Below, piece after piece: positions 41,867-50,381 of a stretch of DNA of 50,381 bases. A program made the position numbers and the translations under genes. Numbering within the stretch: the first letter of the stretch is position 1; each line of letters begins with the position of its first letter. Below the pieces are notes generated by a model. That model had not been told where the DNA came from and did not search any database. It saw nothing but the letters and a program-made list of their open reading frames with translations. Source of the stretch: Spirochaetota bacterium (lineage in GTDB: Bacteria > Spirochaetota > UBA4802 > UBA5550); the NCBI GenBank assembly GCA_016929135.1, contig JAFGJK010000068.1, forward strand, positions 1-50,381. Direction: 5' to 3'.

Positions 41867-43459
41867 TTAACCGGCACCCGCCTGATTTTTCTCCTGCCGC
41901 CGAGAATCGTCATTCCCCTCCACAACCGCCGGAAGATAGCAGTAGACCTCGGTCCCGCCCCCCGGTCCCGGACTGACCTCGATGTAGCCGTGATGGCGCT
42001 TTATGACCGCATAGCTTATGGCCAGACCCATGCCGCTGGCCATCTCCTTGGTGGAGAAATAGGGATCGAATATCTTGTACATCAGGTCCTCGGGAATCCC
42101 GCACCCGTTGTCCCGTACCAGGACCAGCACGTACCGGTCGGGATGGAGCGTGATCTCGTTGAAGGTCTTCTCGCTGTCCACCAGCACGTTGGACAGCTCT
42201 ATCTCGATCCTGCCGTTCGGCGTTACAGACTCCAGGGCATTGGTCAGTACGTGCCCGATCACATGACTGAACTGGACCGTGTCTATATCAACAGCATCCA
42301 GGTCATCCTGTGCCGTCACATCCCAGGTCCCCTGGAAATTATCCAGCACCGACTGCGCGGTATCGCCGATGAGATCCATCAGAATATCCCGCGTCGCCCG
42401 GATCATGTTCGGCTTACCGCCCTTGGCGAAATTGCTGAGCCGCTTGGTAAGCTCCAGAACGCGCAGCGATGCCTTCTCCGCGTCGTTCAGCACCTCCAGG
42501 AGCTCCCTGTTCTCCTCGCCCGCCTCCATCTTCGCCAGCGACAGGTTCCCCAGGACCGCCGTGAGGGCGTTGTTGTAATCGTGGGCGATTCCTCCGGCCA
42601 TGATGCCGATGGCCTCTATCTTGCGCGCCACAAGGATCTCCTCCTCCAGCCGTTTCCTGTCCGTAACGTCCCTCACGATGCCGCGGTACCCCGTCGCCTG
42701 TCCGTCGGGACCGATGACCGGGGAGACCGACACCTCCACATACCTCTTTTTCCCGTCGCCCCGCTGCAGTTCCCAGTTGAAAAACCTGGGCTTCGACCGA
42801 TCCGCCGCGATTTCCCGGATTGCAGCGGCGATCTCACCGTCGTGCTTACCCAGCACCAGCATGCTGAAGTGTCTCCCCTGGAAATCTGCGGCGTCGTAGC
42901 CGGTAATGCGGCAGAAGGACCTGTTGACGAAGATGAAGGTACCGCGAATGTCGGTTTCGTAATACCCATCGTGCAGAGTGTCGAAAATGGCGAAGATCCG
43001 CTCATCGTCGTGCGCCAGGGCTCTCCCTTCGTTTTCGTCGAGCCCGATCCTCCGAGCGACACCCAGAGTCCCGAGGAACCTCTTTTCGTTGTTATCGTCG
43101 ATGCTGTAGATGCCTTCGGCGGTCACCCTGAAGACCTCTGCCGAATCACCCACTGCGCCCTGGCCGCCCCGTTGTACGATGAACCGTATCTCGCAGGACC
43201 TCGTCTTCCGTTCGCCCCTTCTTCTCTCGCTTATTCGGAACCGGGCCTTCTCCCTGTCATCTGGGTGCACCAGGTCCAATATATTTTTCCCGATGCATTC
43301 ACCGGGGGTATACCCGAATTTTGTTATCTCGTCGCTTATAAACTGGACGCGCCCGTGGGGATCGAGCCAGTAGACCACGTCCTGCATTGAATCGATGATC
43401 GAATACATGCCCTCATCAAAGACCTGCCGGCAGAGCGCCGTAATCAGCGATCGTTCCAA
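41867..43459 (-). CDS. Orphan PAS-PAS sensor histidine kinase
   Basis: 530 residues with no membrane segment, so it senses a cytoplasmic signal. PAS1 covers about 18-120 (VVYWLDPHGRVQFISDEI), PAS2 150-270 (YYETDIRGTFIFVNRSF with a PAC part). HisKA has the phospho-acceptor His293 in GIAHDYNNALTA. The ATPase lobe has the N-box (HVLTNALESV), G1 (DNGCGIPEDL), F (FDPYFSTK) and G2 (GMGLAISYAV). No response regulator lies nearby. The start is TTG with GGAG seven bases upstream; the first ATG would remove 17 residues. Confidence 0.93.
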   Translation of the reverse strand: MERSLITALCRQVFDEGMYSIIDSMQDVVYWLDPHGRVQFISDEITKFGYTPGECIGKNILDLVHPDDREKARFRISERRRGERKTRSCEIRFIVQRGGQGAVGDSAEVFRVTAEGIYSIDDNNEKRFLGTLGVARRIGLDENEGRALAHDDERIFAIFDTLHDGYYETDIRGTFIFVNRSFCRITGYDAADFQGRHFSMLVLGKHDGEIAAAIREIAADRSKPRFFNWELQRGDGKKRYVEVSVSPVIGPDGQATGYRGIVRDVTDRKRLEEEILVARKIEAIGIMAGGIAHDYNNALTAVLGNLSLAKMEAGEENRELLEVLNDAEKASLRVLELTKRLSNFAKGGKPNMIRATRDILMDLIGDTAQSVLDNFQGTWDVTAQDDLDAVDIDTVQFSHVIGHVLTNALESVTPNGRIEIELSNVLVDSEKTFNEITLHPDRYVLVLVRDNGCGIPEDLMYKIFDPYFSTKEMASGMGLAISYAVIKRHHGYIEVSPGPGGGTEVYCYLPAVVEGNDDSRRQEKNQAGAG

Positions 43460-43675
43460 TTATACACTCCGCTTTTTTTTTCCGTTCCCCTGCATGCAGG
43501 GCCGTTACCGCCGCCACGCCGTATCCTATAGTATACTAACGTATTGAATAATTTGTCCACACATTAATGATAAACGGTGTGTTTATCGGGTATTTTTATA
43601 CAACACCGCTGCAGCGGGAATCAGGAATACACTGACCAGCCCTTCGAGAGTAACGGAACAGAGCGAGCTTCCGCC

Positions 43676-44482
43676 TCATCCACCGGGAAACGCTATCCTG
43701 AAACCGTAGAAGGGGCTTCTCGCCGTGGGGCACCGTCGGAAGCGGAATTCCCTGGTGCGCTGGATCGGAAGACTCAGGAGAGAGCCGCCGCGAAGCACCC
43801 TGTAGGTGGTGCCGAACCCCCCCTGCCCCGGTCCTCCGGGATACCGATCGAACCAGTCTCCCGTCCATTCCCAAAGCAGGCCGATACCGGCAGTCCCCCC
43901 CCGCTCCTCGTCGCCGAGACGGCGTAGGTATTCCGTGACGGCAACAGGTCCCGGCTGATCGGCCGCCGCATCGATCACACTGGGCTGACCCGCAATCGAT
44001 GCAAAGGCCTCCCATTCAGCTTCCATGGGCAGGCGCACCGGCCGCCCCCGCATGTTGGATACCCATCTGCAGAAGGCGGCGGCATCGTTCCAGCTGACCT
44101 GCAGCACCGGCAGGTCGCTATCACCATTGCGAAACACCCCGTCATGCTCATTCCCGAAGGGTCTCCGCCATGAAAGCCCCTCCCGCTTCAACCACCCCTC
44201 CTCCCATGTCCAACCCCAGCCCCGGCGCTCCGATTCGGTGAGATACGGGGCGCTCTCAACGAACACCCTGAATTCTCGGCAGGTGATATGACGGCGGCCC
44301 ATCGAAAAACCTCCGAGGGCCACCTCGTGGCGGGGAATTGACGCGGCGAGATACCGGGCCTTCATCAGGTGCCCGTCCACCACACCCGGCGGTAACGCGG
44401 CTATCATGTCGTGGGACAGACCTATCGTGTAGGTCCCCGCGGGGACCGGCACCAGGTCGCAATCTGGCACGGGGTGGGGCAT
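43676..44482 (-). CDS. FGE/SUMF1-fold protein lacking the catalytic cysteines
   Basis: 268 residues of formylglycine-generating-enzyme fold: PVPAGTYTIG, FSMGRRHITCREFRVFVE, the VSWNDAAAFCRWVS helix, RLPMEAEWEAF, and the final block WEWTGDWFD, VLRGGSLLS, FRFRRC, YGFRIAF. In active FGE enzymes the block after RGGS carries two Cys. Here the residues are Ser-Leu-Pro-Ile-Gln-Arg, so the copper-binding pair is missing. It is thus probably a binding protein or a carbohydrate-recognising relative and not a sulfatase activator. It is the last gene of a three-gene operon, 12 bases after the previous stop. Confidence 0.85.
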   Translation of the reverse strand: MPHPVPDCDLVPVPAGTYTIGLSHDMIAALPPGVVDGHLMKARYLAASIPRHEVALGGFSMGRRHITCREFRVFVESAPYLTESERRGWGWTWEEGWLKREGLSWRRPFGNEHDGVFRNGDSDLPVLQVSWNDAAAFCRWVSNMRGRPVRLPMEAEWEAFASIAGQPSVIDAAADQPGPVAVTEYLRRLGDEERGGTAGIGLLWEWTGDWFDRYPGGPGQGGFGTTYRVLRGGSLLSLPIQRTREFRFRRCPTARSPFYGFRIAFPGG

Positions 44483-44494
44483 CTCACTCCTGCG

Positions 44495-46432
44495 TCATTC
44501 TATTGAGTCAATGAGGCTGAAGAGATCCTCGCCGTCCCTGGGGTATTCTGAGGTGATATAGGTCACCAGCAACTGCAGGTCGCGGCTGCTGAATCCGTGT
44601 ATGATTTCGTTCTTCAGCGCGTTCGCCATGGGGACGGCATACTCCTTGTTCTTCCCGGGGAGAATGATCAGTATCTTATTCCGATCGTGCCGTATCGAAA
44701 AATCCACGTCCGAGAGCTTCGACTTCACCAGCTCCTCGATCCCCACCATGAGTTCCTGGGCCTTCTCCACGCCGTTGACGCTGTAGTATCTCTTGAAATT
44801 CTTTATCGCCAGTTCAACCAGCACCAGCGGTATTCCCAGCGTACGGACCCTGTTCAGCTCCTCGTTGATCCGGTTGTGCACCTGCTGGACAGTGTCGACG
44901 TATTTCCTTTTCGAATAACGTACGTTATCCATGCTTATTATGTACGGAAAGAGCAGGTCAGTGATCATTCCGAGCTCGTGATCGATCTCATCAAAATCCG
45001 CCTGATCATTTTTTTGAAAGACCGCAAGGAATCCCACGAGGTTGTTCCCCAGATGGAAGGGATACATCCTGAACTGGCTCATTCGCTGGATCTGGGACTT
45101 CGAGAAAACCTCAGCCACGGCATCGAAGGTCGTAAATTCGTCTATCGCCACGGGACCCCGCGCCTTCTGCACGAACTGTATCAGGCCGTTTCTCACCCCG
45201 ACGGCGATGCCGGATTCCCTGATCGACAGAAAATCCTTCTCCTCTGTCAGAACCGGCAGATACCTGTTATTGAACTCATTCAGCATGTAAAAGGCGTACA
45301 TATCGACGCCCATCAGGTGCATCTCCTTCTGAATCGCCGGCTTCACCTCATCGAACGTATCGTTCGAATAGAGCAGTGCGCGGAGCTCCTGTATCCTCTC
45401 GTTGCTGCTGAGCTTCCGGTTAAGAGACTCCATCGCTCTTCTGCTGATGCTGCGCCCCGCGAGGGTGTAGTAGGCCATCACCGCGAACCTGCTCACCGAA
45501 TGCAGGAAATCCATCTCCTCCGCGGTGAAATCCTCTGTGGAAATCTTGTTTCCGATCACGACGATACCGATCAGTTCGTCGGGATACACCATGGGAACGA
45601 GGATCCTTGCGTCTATGGATATAAATGTCAGGTACTCGTCCTTGCACGCGTCATCACGGCTGAACCCTTCGACATCCAGTATCTCCCTTCTTTCACTCAA
45701 TCTCCTGAGCAGCCCGCCGTTGCCGTCAAATGAGATATTCTCGTCAATGGAGACTCCCATCGACGCGGCGATGGTCCATCTGTTCATGTCATCCTGGTCT
45801 CGTGTCATGATCGACACCGATGAGACCGCGATCTGCCCCATGATGAGAAATATCAGCGTGTCAAACAGCTCCTGCTCCGACCTGGCCTGGACGATCTCCT
45901 TGCCGGTCTCATAGAGAACCATGAAATCCTTGAAAGAACCCTCATACTTCGGCGGCAGCGGCGCCGCAGCCGCTTCCATCGCGGTCTCCACCGGTTCCCG
46001 TACGTCGTCCATGCGGAAGCTCCGCGGTTTCCTCGGGACCTCTTCCTCCTCGCCGGGTGATTCAGCCTCCACGGTACCGCCGGCTTCAGCTTCTTCGCCC
46101 TCAGCTACCATCAGCTCCTTGTCCACCCAGTCATCGTCGATGACCAGCGCATCAGAGAGATCCCCGCCGGCGGTCTCGACGGAAGGGGGCGTTTCCGCTA
46201 CTGCTTCCTCTCCATCGCCGGCCACCTCGACAAGGTCGCTCCTGTCCAGGACCAGTATGTCGTTCTCCGGTTCGTCCCGGCGGGCCTCACGCCCCTCTCC
46301 CGTATCGGGCTCGCCGTTGCCGACGATTTCAGTGTCCGCAGGACCGGTTATCCTGTCGATCAGGGTTTCCTCACCCTTGCGGTTCAGCTCCCTCTTGTAC
46401 TGCATCGCTTTCTCGATAAGCCCCATGGTCAC
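44495..46432 (-). CDS. Cytoplasmic protein with acidic N-terminus, GAF-like domains and degenerate GGDEF-like C-terminus
   Basis: 645 residues. An N-terminal helix (GLIEKAMQYKRELNRKG) precedes about 120 residues of acidic, disordered sequence. Residues about 165-330 form a GAF domain (LFDTLIFLIMGQIAVSSVSI, ILVPMVYPDELIGIVVIGN), and a second GAF-like unit follows at about 365-490. The C-terminal 150 residues recall a GGDEF or nucleotide-cyclase fold (LVLVELAIKNFKRYY, FSIRHDRNKILIILPG), but the GGDEF signature is absent, so it is degenerate. The GTG start overlaps the stop of the acidic-protein gene (GTGA), showing coupling; ATG at 46426 is the alternative. I do not recognise a named family. 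Confidence 0.75.
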   Translation of the reverse strand: MTMGLIEKAMQYKRELNRKGEETLIDRITGPADTEIVGNGEPDTGEGREARRDEPENDILVLDRSDLVEVAGDGEEAVAETPPSVETAGGDLSDALVIDDDWVDKELMVAEGEEAEAGGTVEAESPGEEEEVPRKPRSFRMDDVREPVETAMEAAAAPLPPKYEGSFKDFMVLYETGKEIVQARSEQELFDTLIFLIMGQIAVSSVSIMTRDQDDMNRWTIAASMGVSIDENISFDGNGGLLRRLSERREILDVEGFSRDDACKDEYLTFISIDARILVPMVYPDELIGIVVIGNKISTEDFTAEEMDFLHSVSRFAVMAYYTLAGRSISRRAMESLNRKLSSNERIQELRALLYSNDTFDEVKPAIQKEMHLMGVDMYAFYMLNEFNNRYLPVLTEEKDFLSIRESGIAVGVRNGLIQFVQKARGPVAIDEFTTFDAVAEVFSKSQIQRMSQFRMYPFHLGNNLVGFLAVFQKNDQADFDEIDHELGMITDLLFPYIISMDNVRYSKRKYVDTVQQVHNRINEELNRVRTLGIPLVLVELAIKNFKRYYSVNGVEKAQELMVGIEELVKSKLSDVDFSIRHDRNKILIILPGKNKEYAVPMANALKNEIIHGFSSRDLQLLVTYITSEYPRDGEDLFSLIDSIE

Positions 46433-48627
46433 ACATCCAGATCGTTCATCACTTTGATATAGAGATCGAAGTATTCAGAATTCGCGAAGGTCTTGACTGC
46501 CGATTCCGGCAGTTTTTCGAACAGCCCGTCAAAATACCTCATGAGTTTTTTCAGCGATTCCCTCTTGTCCGCAGGAAATTCCTTCACGAACCTGTCGATA
46601 TCCTCCTCGTCCTCGATGATCACCACCCTGTCGGTAATATCATGAATATCGTCTTCCCGCTCCGCCTTCGCCTGCTTCGGAACGGCCGCCACCGCGCCGT
46701 CGGGCTTATCGAGCAGTAGCCGTATCTTCTCCACGTCCTCCTCGAAGACGAGCGCGTTCGACGAGCTGATATCCTCCTCGATCGACCCCCGCTCGTCACC
46801 GTCGAGGCTTCCGCTGTGGGGAAGGATGTACCGGCATTCCTTGGCGATGGAGGGATTCAGATCGCGCTTCGTCGAGTCCTCGCGGAAGAAATCGAAGATC
46901 TCGTGGAGATCGACGTGCTCATACTCCTGCGAGAAGAGGACATCGTTCACGTCCCTCAGCTCGCCGCCGGTGAGCCCGAATATCTCCACCGCCCTGGACA
47001 TGCCGCGCTCACTCTTCGACTTCTGGAACTCGTCAATGGTCCTGAGGTACGATGTATATTCATCCTGCATGATGGAGGTGTGGACGAATTCAAGCTCATC
47101 GTCCCGGTATTTGAATTCATCCACAAACTCGAATATGAACTCGTCCTGAAGCGCCTTCAGATCCACCGATACCGGGAGGTCCTGCCCCAGCTCTTCCACC
47201 ATCTCCCCTTCTGAAAGAACAATGGCCGATCCCACCTCAAGATCTACCAGATCGGCGGTGATCCTGTCGAGACGCCCCACCTCGGGAATGTTCCTCTGCT
47301 CCTCGAGCCCTGTACTGTCGCCGCTGTCATCAATGAATATGGTCAGCCCCTCCGTCACCGGTATATCCGATACTGCCGGGACCACGGATTTCTCATGATA
47401 CCGCTCTCGCTCCACGGCCGCCGGCCCCAGGGGTGCCTCCATCGGCGGCTCGGCATCGGGCTTCTCCTCCGGCACCGAGGACTGCAGTTCCTCCCTTTCA
47501 GTCACAATCCTCTGACTCTCTTCCGCCGCGGGGGTTTGAGCCGTAACACCCTGTACCTCGAGTTTCTTCTCTGCCGCCGGGGGCGCCGTTTCCACAACCG
47601 TCTCCTGCCCCGCAGCCGGCTCGTCCATCCCTTCTGTCCCAGTCGAGGGGGTCGCAATCTCTATCTCCTCCACCGTGTGAAACTGCGACTGCGGTACCGG
47701 CTCTTCCTTTTCCCTCGCCGATACTTCCTTCACCGCGGCGGTCTCCGGCTCGGTTGCCGAACCGGCGAACACGTCGATATCGTATACGTCCCCGGAGGGG
47801 ACGACGGAGCCGTCACCGGACGGGAGCGCCGGCTCAAGAACGGTGCCTGTCTCCACAGGCTTCTCCTCCACCGGAATCCCCCCCCCCTTCTTGGCGGGTG
47901 CAGGTACCGTATCGCTTTCAATCCTCTGTGCAGCAGCGGGCCTCTTCGCCTCCGCCCTGGCCTGAGGCTTTCGTACGGTTCTCTCCGGTGCCGGTCTCCT
48001 CTCCGGAGCGGCCTGAGTAACGCTCTTTTTCGGCGATGGTGGGGCCTCCTCCGGCTCTCCGCCCTCCTCTTCCACTATTATCGATTCAATTCCTTCAAGA
48101 TCTTCCAGCAGGTCCTTATCGCTGATGGAGAGAAGCGTTTCGTTGGCTATCTCCTCTGCCTCCCGCAGGTTCACGCTTCCGATTTCACCCACGTCAAAGC
48201 TTTCCGGTATTCTGCTCTCCAGCTCTTCAGATATGTCGATGACACCGTCTTCCTCGCTCCCCCGCTCCTCAGCGGAGAGGTCCTCATCATACACCTCGTC
48301 TTCCAGCTCGTTTCCTGCCCCGTCAAGAATGAGCTTTCTGCTGGATTGTGCTGCCTCTTCCGCTTCCGCCGCTTCTCTCGCCGCCTCCACCGGGTCCACG
48401 TCATGAATGTACAGTACCCCGTCCTCTTCGGAGGTAACGAGGAACGGTGTCGGAGCTCCATCAGGCTTAGGGGGAGGTGCCGGCGTTTTCGGCTTCGCCT
48501 TCTTCTGCGGGCGCAGCGCACCCTCCACCTCCAGCTCATCACTGTCCATGTACTCGATATCAGCATCATCTGCGATGCCTGCCAGCATTACCGACCCGCT
48601 GTTTCTCTCTTCCAGGGCTTCTTTCAT
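46429..48627 (-). CDS. Large acidic, mostly disordered protein
   Basis: 732 residues, not recognised. The first 450 residues are a low-complexity Glu/Pro/Ala/Val-rich chain with loose repeats of the type (V)EEP..., and no secondary structure. The rest (about 455-730) has ordered stretches: VSVDLKALQDEFIFEFVDEFKYRDDELEF, a helical central part, and a C-terminal helical domain (LKKLMRYFDGLFEKLPESAVKTF, SEYFDLYIKVMNDL). It has no signal peptide. Acidic tails and its coupling to the GAF protein suggest a scaffold or a partner-recruiting protein. No start has a strong ribosome site. The size of the disordered part is the most notable thing. Confidence 0.7.
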   Translation of the reverse strand: MKEALEERNSGSVMLAGIADDADIEYMDSDELEVEGALRPQKKAKPKTPAPPPKPDGAPTPFLVTSEEDGVLYIHDVDPVEAAREAAEAEEAAQSSRKLILDGAGNELEDEVYDEDLSAEERGSEEDGVIDISEELESRIPESFDVGEIGSVNLREAEEIANETLLSISDKDLLEDLEGIESIIVEEEGGEPEEAPPSPKKSVTQAAPERRPAPERTVRKPQARAEAKRPAAAQRIESDTVPAPAKKGGGIPVEEKPVETGTVLEPALPSGDGSVVPSGDVYDIDVFAGSATEPETAAVKEVSAREKEEPVPQSQFHTVEEIEIATPSTGTEGMDEPAAGQETVVETAPPAAEKKLEVQGVTAQTPAAEESQRIVTEREELQSSVPEEKPDAEPPMEAPLGPAAVERERYHEKSVVPAVSDIPVTEGLTIFIDDSGDSTGLEEQRNIPEVGRLDRITADLVDLEVGSAIVLSEGEMVEELGQDLPVSVDLKALQDEFIFEFVDEFKYRDDELEFVHTSIMQDEYTSYLRTIDEFQKSKSERGMSRAVEIFGLTGGELRDVNDVLFSQEYEHVDLHEIFDFFREDSTKRDLNPSIAKECRYILPHSGSLDGDERGSIEEDISSSNALVFEEDVEKIRLLLDKPDGAVAAVPKQAKAEREDDIHDITDRVVIIEDEEDIDRFVKEFPADKRESLKKLMRYFDGLFEKLPESAVKTFANSEYFDLYIKVMNDLDV

Positions 48628-48676
48628 GATGGGATTGTACGCGTTACAGTATCCAGTGCCTTAAAATCCACCTATA

Positions 48677-48704
48677 ATATTATTTAATTATCGGAATAAA
48701 TCAA
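48677..48704 (-). promoter_or_regulatory. Possible promoter of the acidic-protein operon
   Basis: On the minus strand, TTGATT (48704-48699), a 16-base spacer and TAATAT (48682-48677), in a strongly AT-rich stretch before the ATG at 48627. The short spacer and weak match make this uncertain. Confidence 0.3.
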
Positions 48705-48803
48705 TATTATTATTATACGCTGAAAATGAATATTTCTCCCCCTTTTGCCGCTGCATTCTATGCGTTATTGTAGACAATCCGTCTCGGGCGAGGATTCCGG
48801 GCA

Positions 48804-48840
48804 AATAAAAAGGGGGGATACCCTCCAGGCCATCCCCCCT
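48804..48840 (-). terminator. Intrinsic terminator of the ATP synthase operon
   Basis: On the minus strand, AGGGGGGAT (48840-48832) pairs with ATCCCCCCT (48819-48811), followed by T-rich sequence. It lies 28 bases after the atpC stop. Confidence 0.93.
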
Positions 48841-48867
48841 GCTGTCTTCGTAAATCTGAATACCGAT

Positions 48868-49266
48868 CTACCGTTTTGCCACCTTCAGCCGCATCTTCAT
48901 CTTATAGGTCTCGGCCTGCAGCATCATGGATTCCTCGGAGAACTTCTTCACATCCACTTCCGAAAGCTCCTTCAGCCTCTTTTCTATCTCTGTGATGTTC
49001 AATTCAGCCTTCGGAATCGCGTTTTCCGCCAGAATGATAAGTTTGTTGTCCCGGATCTCCACTGCCCCGCCCTCGACGATGAAGTGCTTCGTCGATTTTT
49101 CATCGCGGAGGCGAACCTCGCCGACCCCAAGCTCCGAGATCAGCGGCGAGTGGTTGTAGAGGAAACCCATCTCGCCATTATGCGCCTGAACAACCGCGAA
49201 GCCGATCTCCCCCTCGAAGAGGACCCGTTCCGGCGTGAGTATCGTACAGTCAATCTTGTTTACCAT
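48868..49266 (-). CDS. atpC: F1F0 ATP synthase epsilon subunit
   Basis: 132 residues. The N-terminal beta-sandwich (IDCTILTPERVLFEGEIGFAVV, NGEMGFLYNHSPLISEL, FIVEGGAVEIRDNKLIIL) and two C-terminal helices (ITEIEKRLKEL, EESMMLQAETYKMKMRL) are normal. It couples the F1 head to the rotor and can inhibit ATP hydrolysis. Start three bases after the atpD stop. It is the last gene of the atp operon. Confidence 0.97.
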   Translation of the reverse strand: MVNKIDCTILTPERVLFEGEIGFAVVQAHNGEMGFLYNHSPLISELGVGEVRLRDEKSTKHFIVEGGAVEIRDNKLIILAENAIPKAELNITEIEKRLKELSEVDVKKFSEESMMLQAETYKMKMRLKVAKR

Positions 49267-49269
49267 GGG

Positions 49270-50381
<1,112 letters not shown>

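Noticed and set aside
41990..43390. 466-codon plus-strand frame
   Set aside because: Antisense to the PAS kinase, which has all kinase motifs.
47395..48687. 430-codon plus-strand frame rich in Arg and Leu
   Set aside because: Antisense to the acidic protein; Arg/Leu richness reflects the complement of Glu codons.

Overview
The window is a GC-rich (roughly 60 %) bacterial chromosome segment, mostly housekeeping and accessory genes packed in short operons on both strands. No rRNA, tRNA, CRISPR array or transposase was seen. The cell was probably diderm (a POTRA plus beta-barrel outer-membrane protein, several exported proteins, MurB), motile or chemotactic (a methyl-accepting chemotaxis protein), and has an F-type ATP synthase and an HrcA/CIRCE heat-shock circuit. 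I lean towards a deep Spirochaetota-like lineage. That is weak inference, resting mainly on a secreted helical protein that recalls leptospiral flagellar-coiling proteins and on the general mix of genes. The phylum should be treated as open.

Layout. 1-1.1 kb: partial membrane-anchored protein with GATase1-like domains. 1.3-2.7 kb: carboxymuconolactone-decarboxylase/LysR divergent pair. 2.7-8.1 kb: the most interesting region, a lipid locus with an acyl-AMP ligase, a stand-alone acyl carrier protein and a serine-palmitoyltransferase-like alpha-oxoamine synthase on the minus strand, and, divergently, a short-chain dehydrogenase that looks like the eukaryotic 3-ketodihydrosphingosine reductase. 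Together they could make the sphingoid base of a sphingolipid. 8.1-9.1 kb: secreted helical protein. 9.2-11.4 kb: DnaC-like loader, folK, panB. 11.3-13.2 kb: umuDC with a palindrome over its promoter. 13.3-15.6 kb: AT-rich orphan gene, CAP-domain protein, SRAP protein. 15.7-17.2 kb: three Hsp20 genes behind a perfect CIRCE element. 17.2-20.7 kb: DUF2459 protein, exported unknown, PanP-like aspartate decarboxylase. 20.8-21.1 kb: gene-free, structured, with an orphan terminator. 21.2-23.6 kb: STAS protein, ArsR regulator coupled to a POTRA/beta-barrel protein. 23.6-25.4 kb: exonuclease-WYL fusion and murB. 25.6-28.3 kb: coiled-coil protein, cysS, rlmB-type methyltransferase. 28.4-30.8 kb: chemoreceptor and a Tudor-like lipoprotein. 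30.9-36.5 kb: Fe-S oxidoreductase, two alpha/beta hydrolases, DUF2804 and an acyl-CoA thioesterase. 36.8-39.2 kb: lepA and an HD hydrolase. 39.2-43.5 kb: glycogen phosphorylase and an orphan PAS histidine kinase. 43.7-48.6 kb: three-gene operon of a huge acidic protein, a GAF/GGDEF-like protein and a pseudo-FGE protein. 48.8-50.4 kb: atpC and partial atpD.

Functional links. PanB and PanP are both pantothenate-pathway enzymes, so the window holds a route to the phosphopantetheine arm that the acyl carrier protein of the lipid locus needs. UmuDC, SRAP and possibly the exonuclease-WYL protein belong to DNA damage handling. Exact functions of the acidic-protein operon and the ArsR-barrel pair are unknown.
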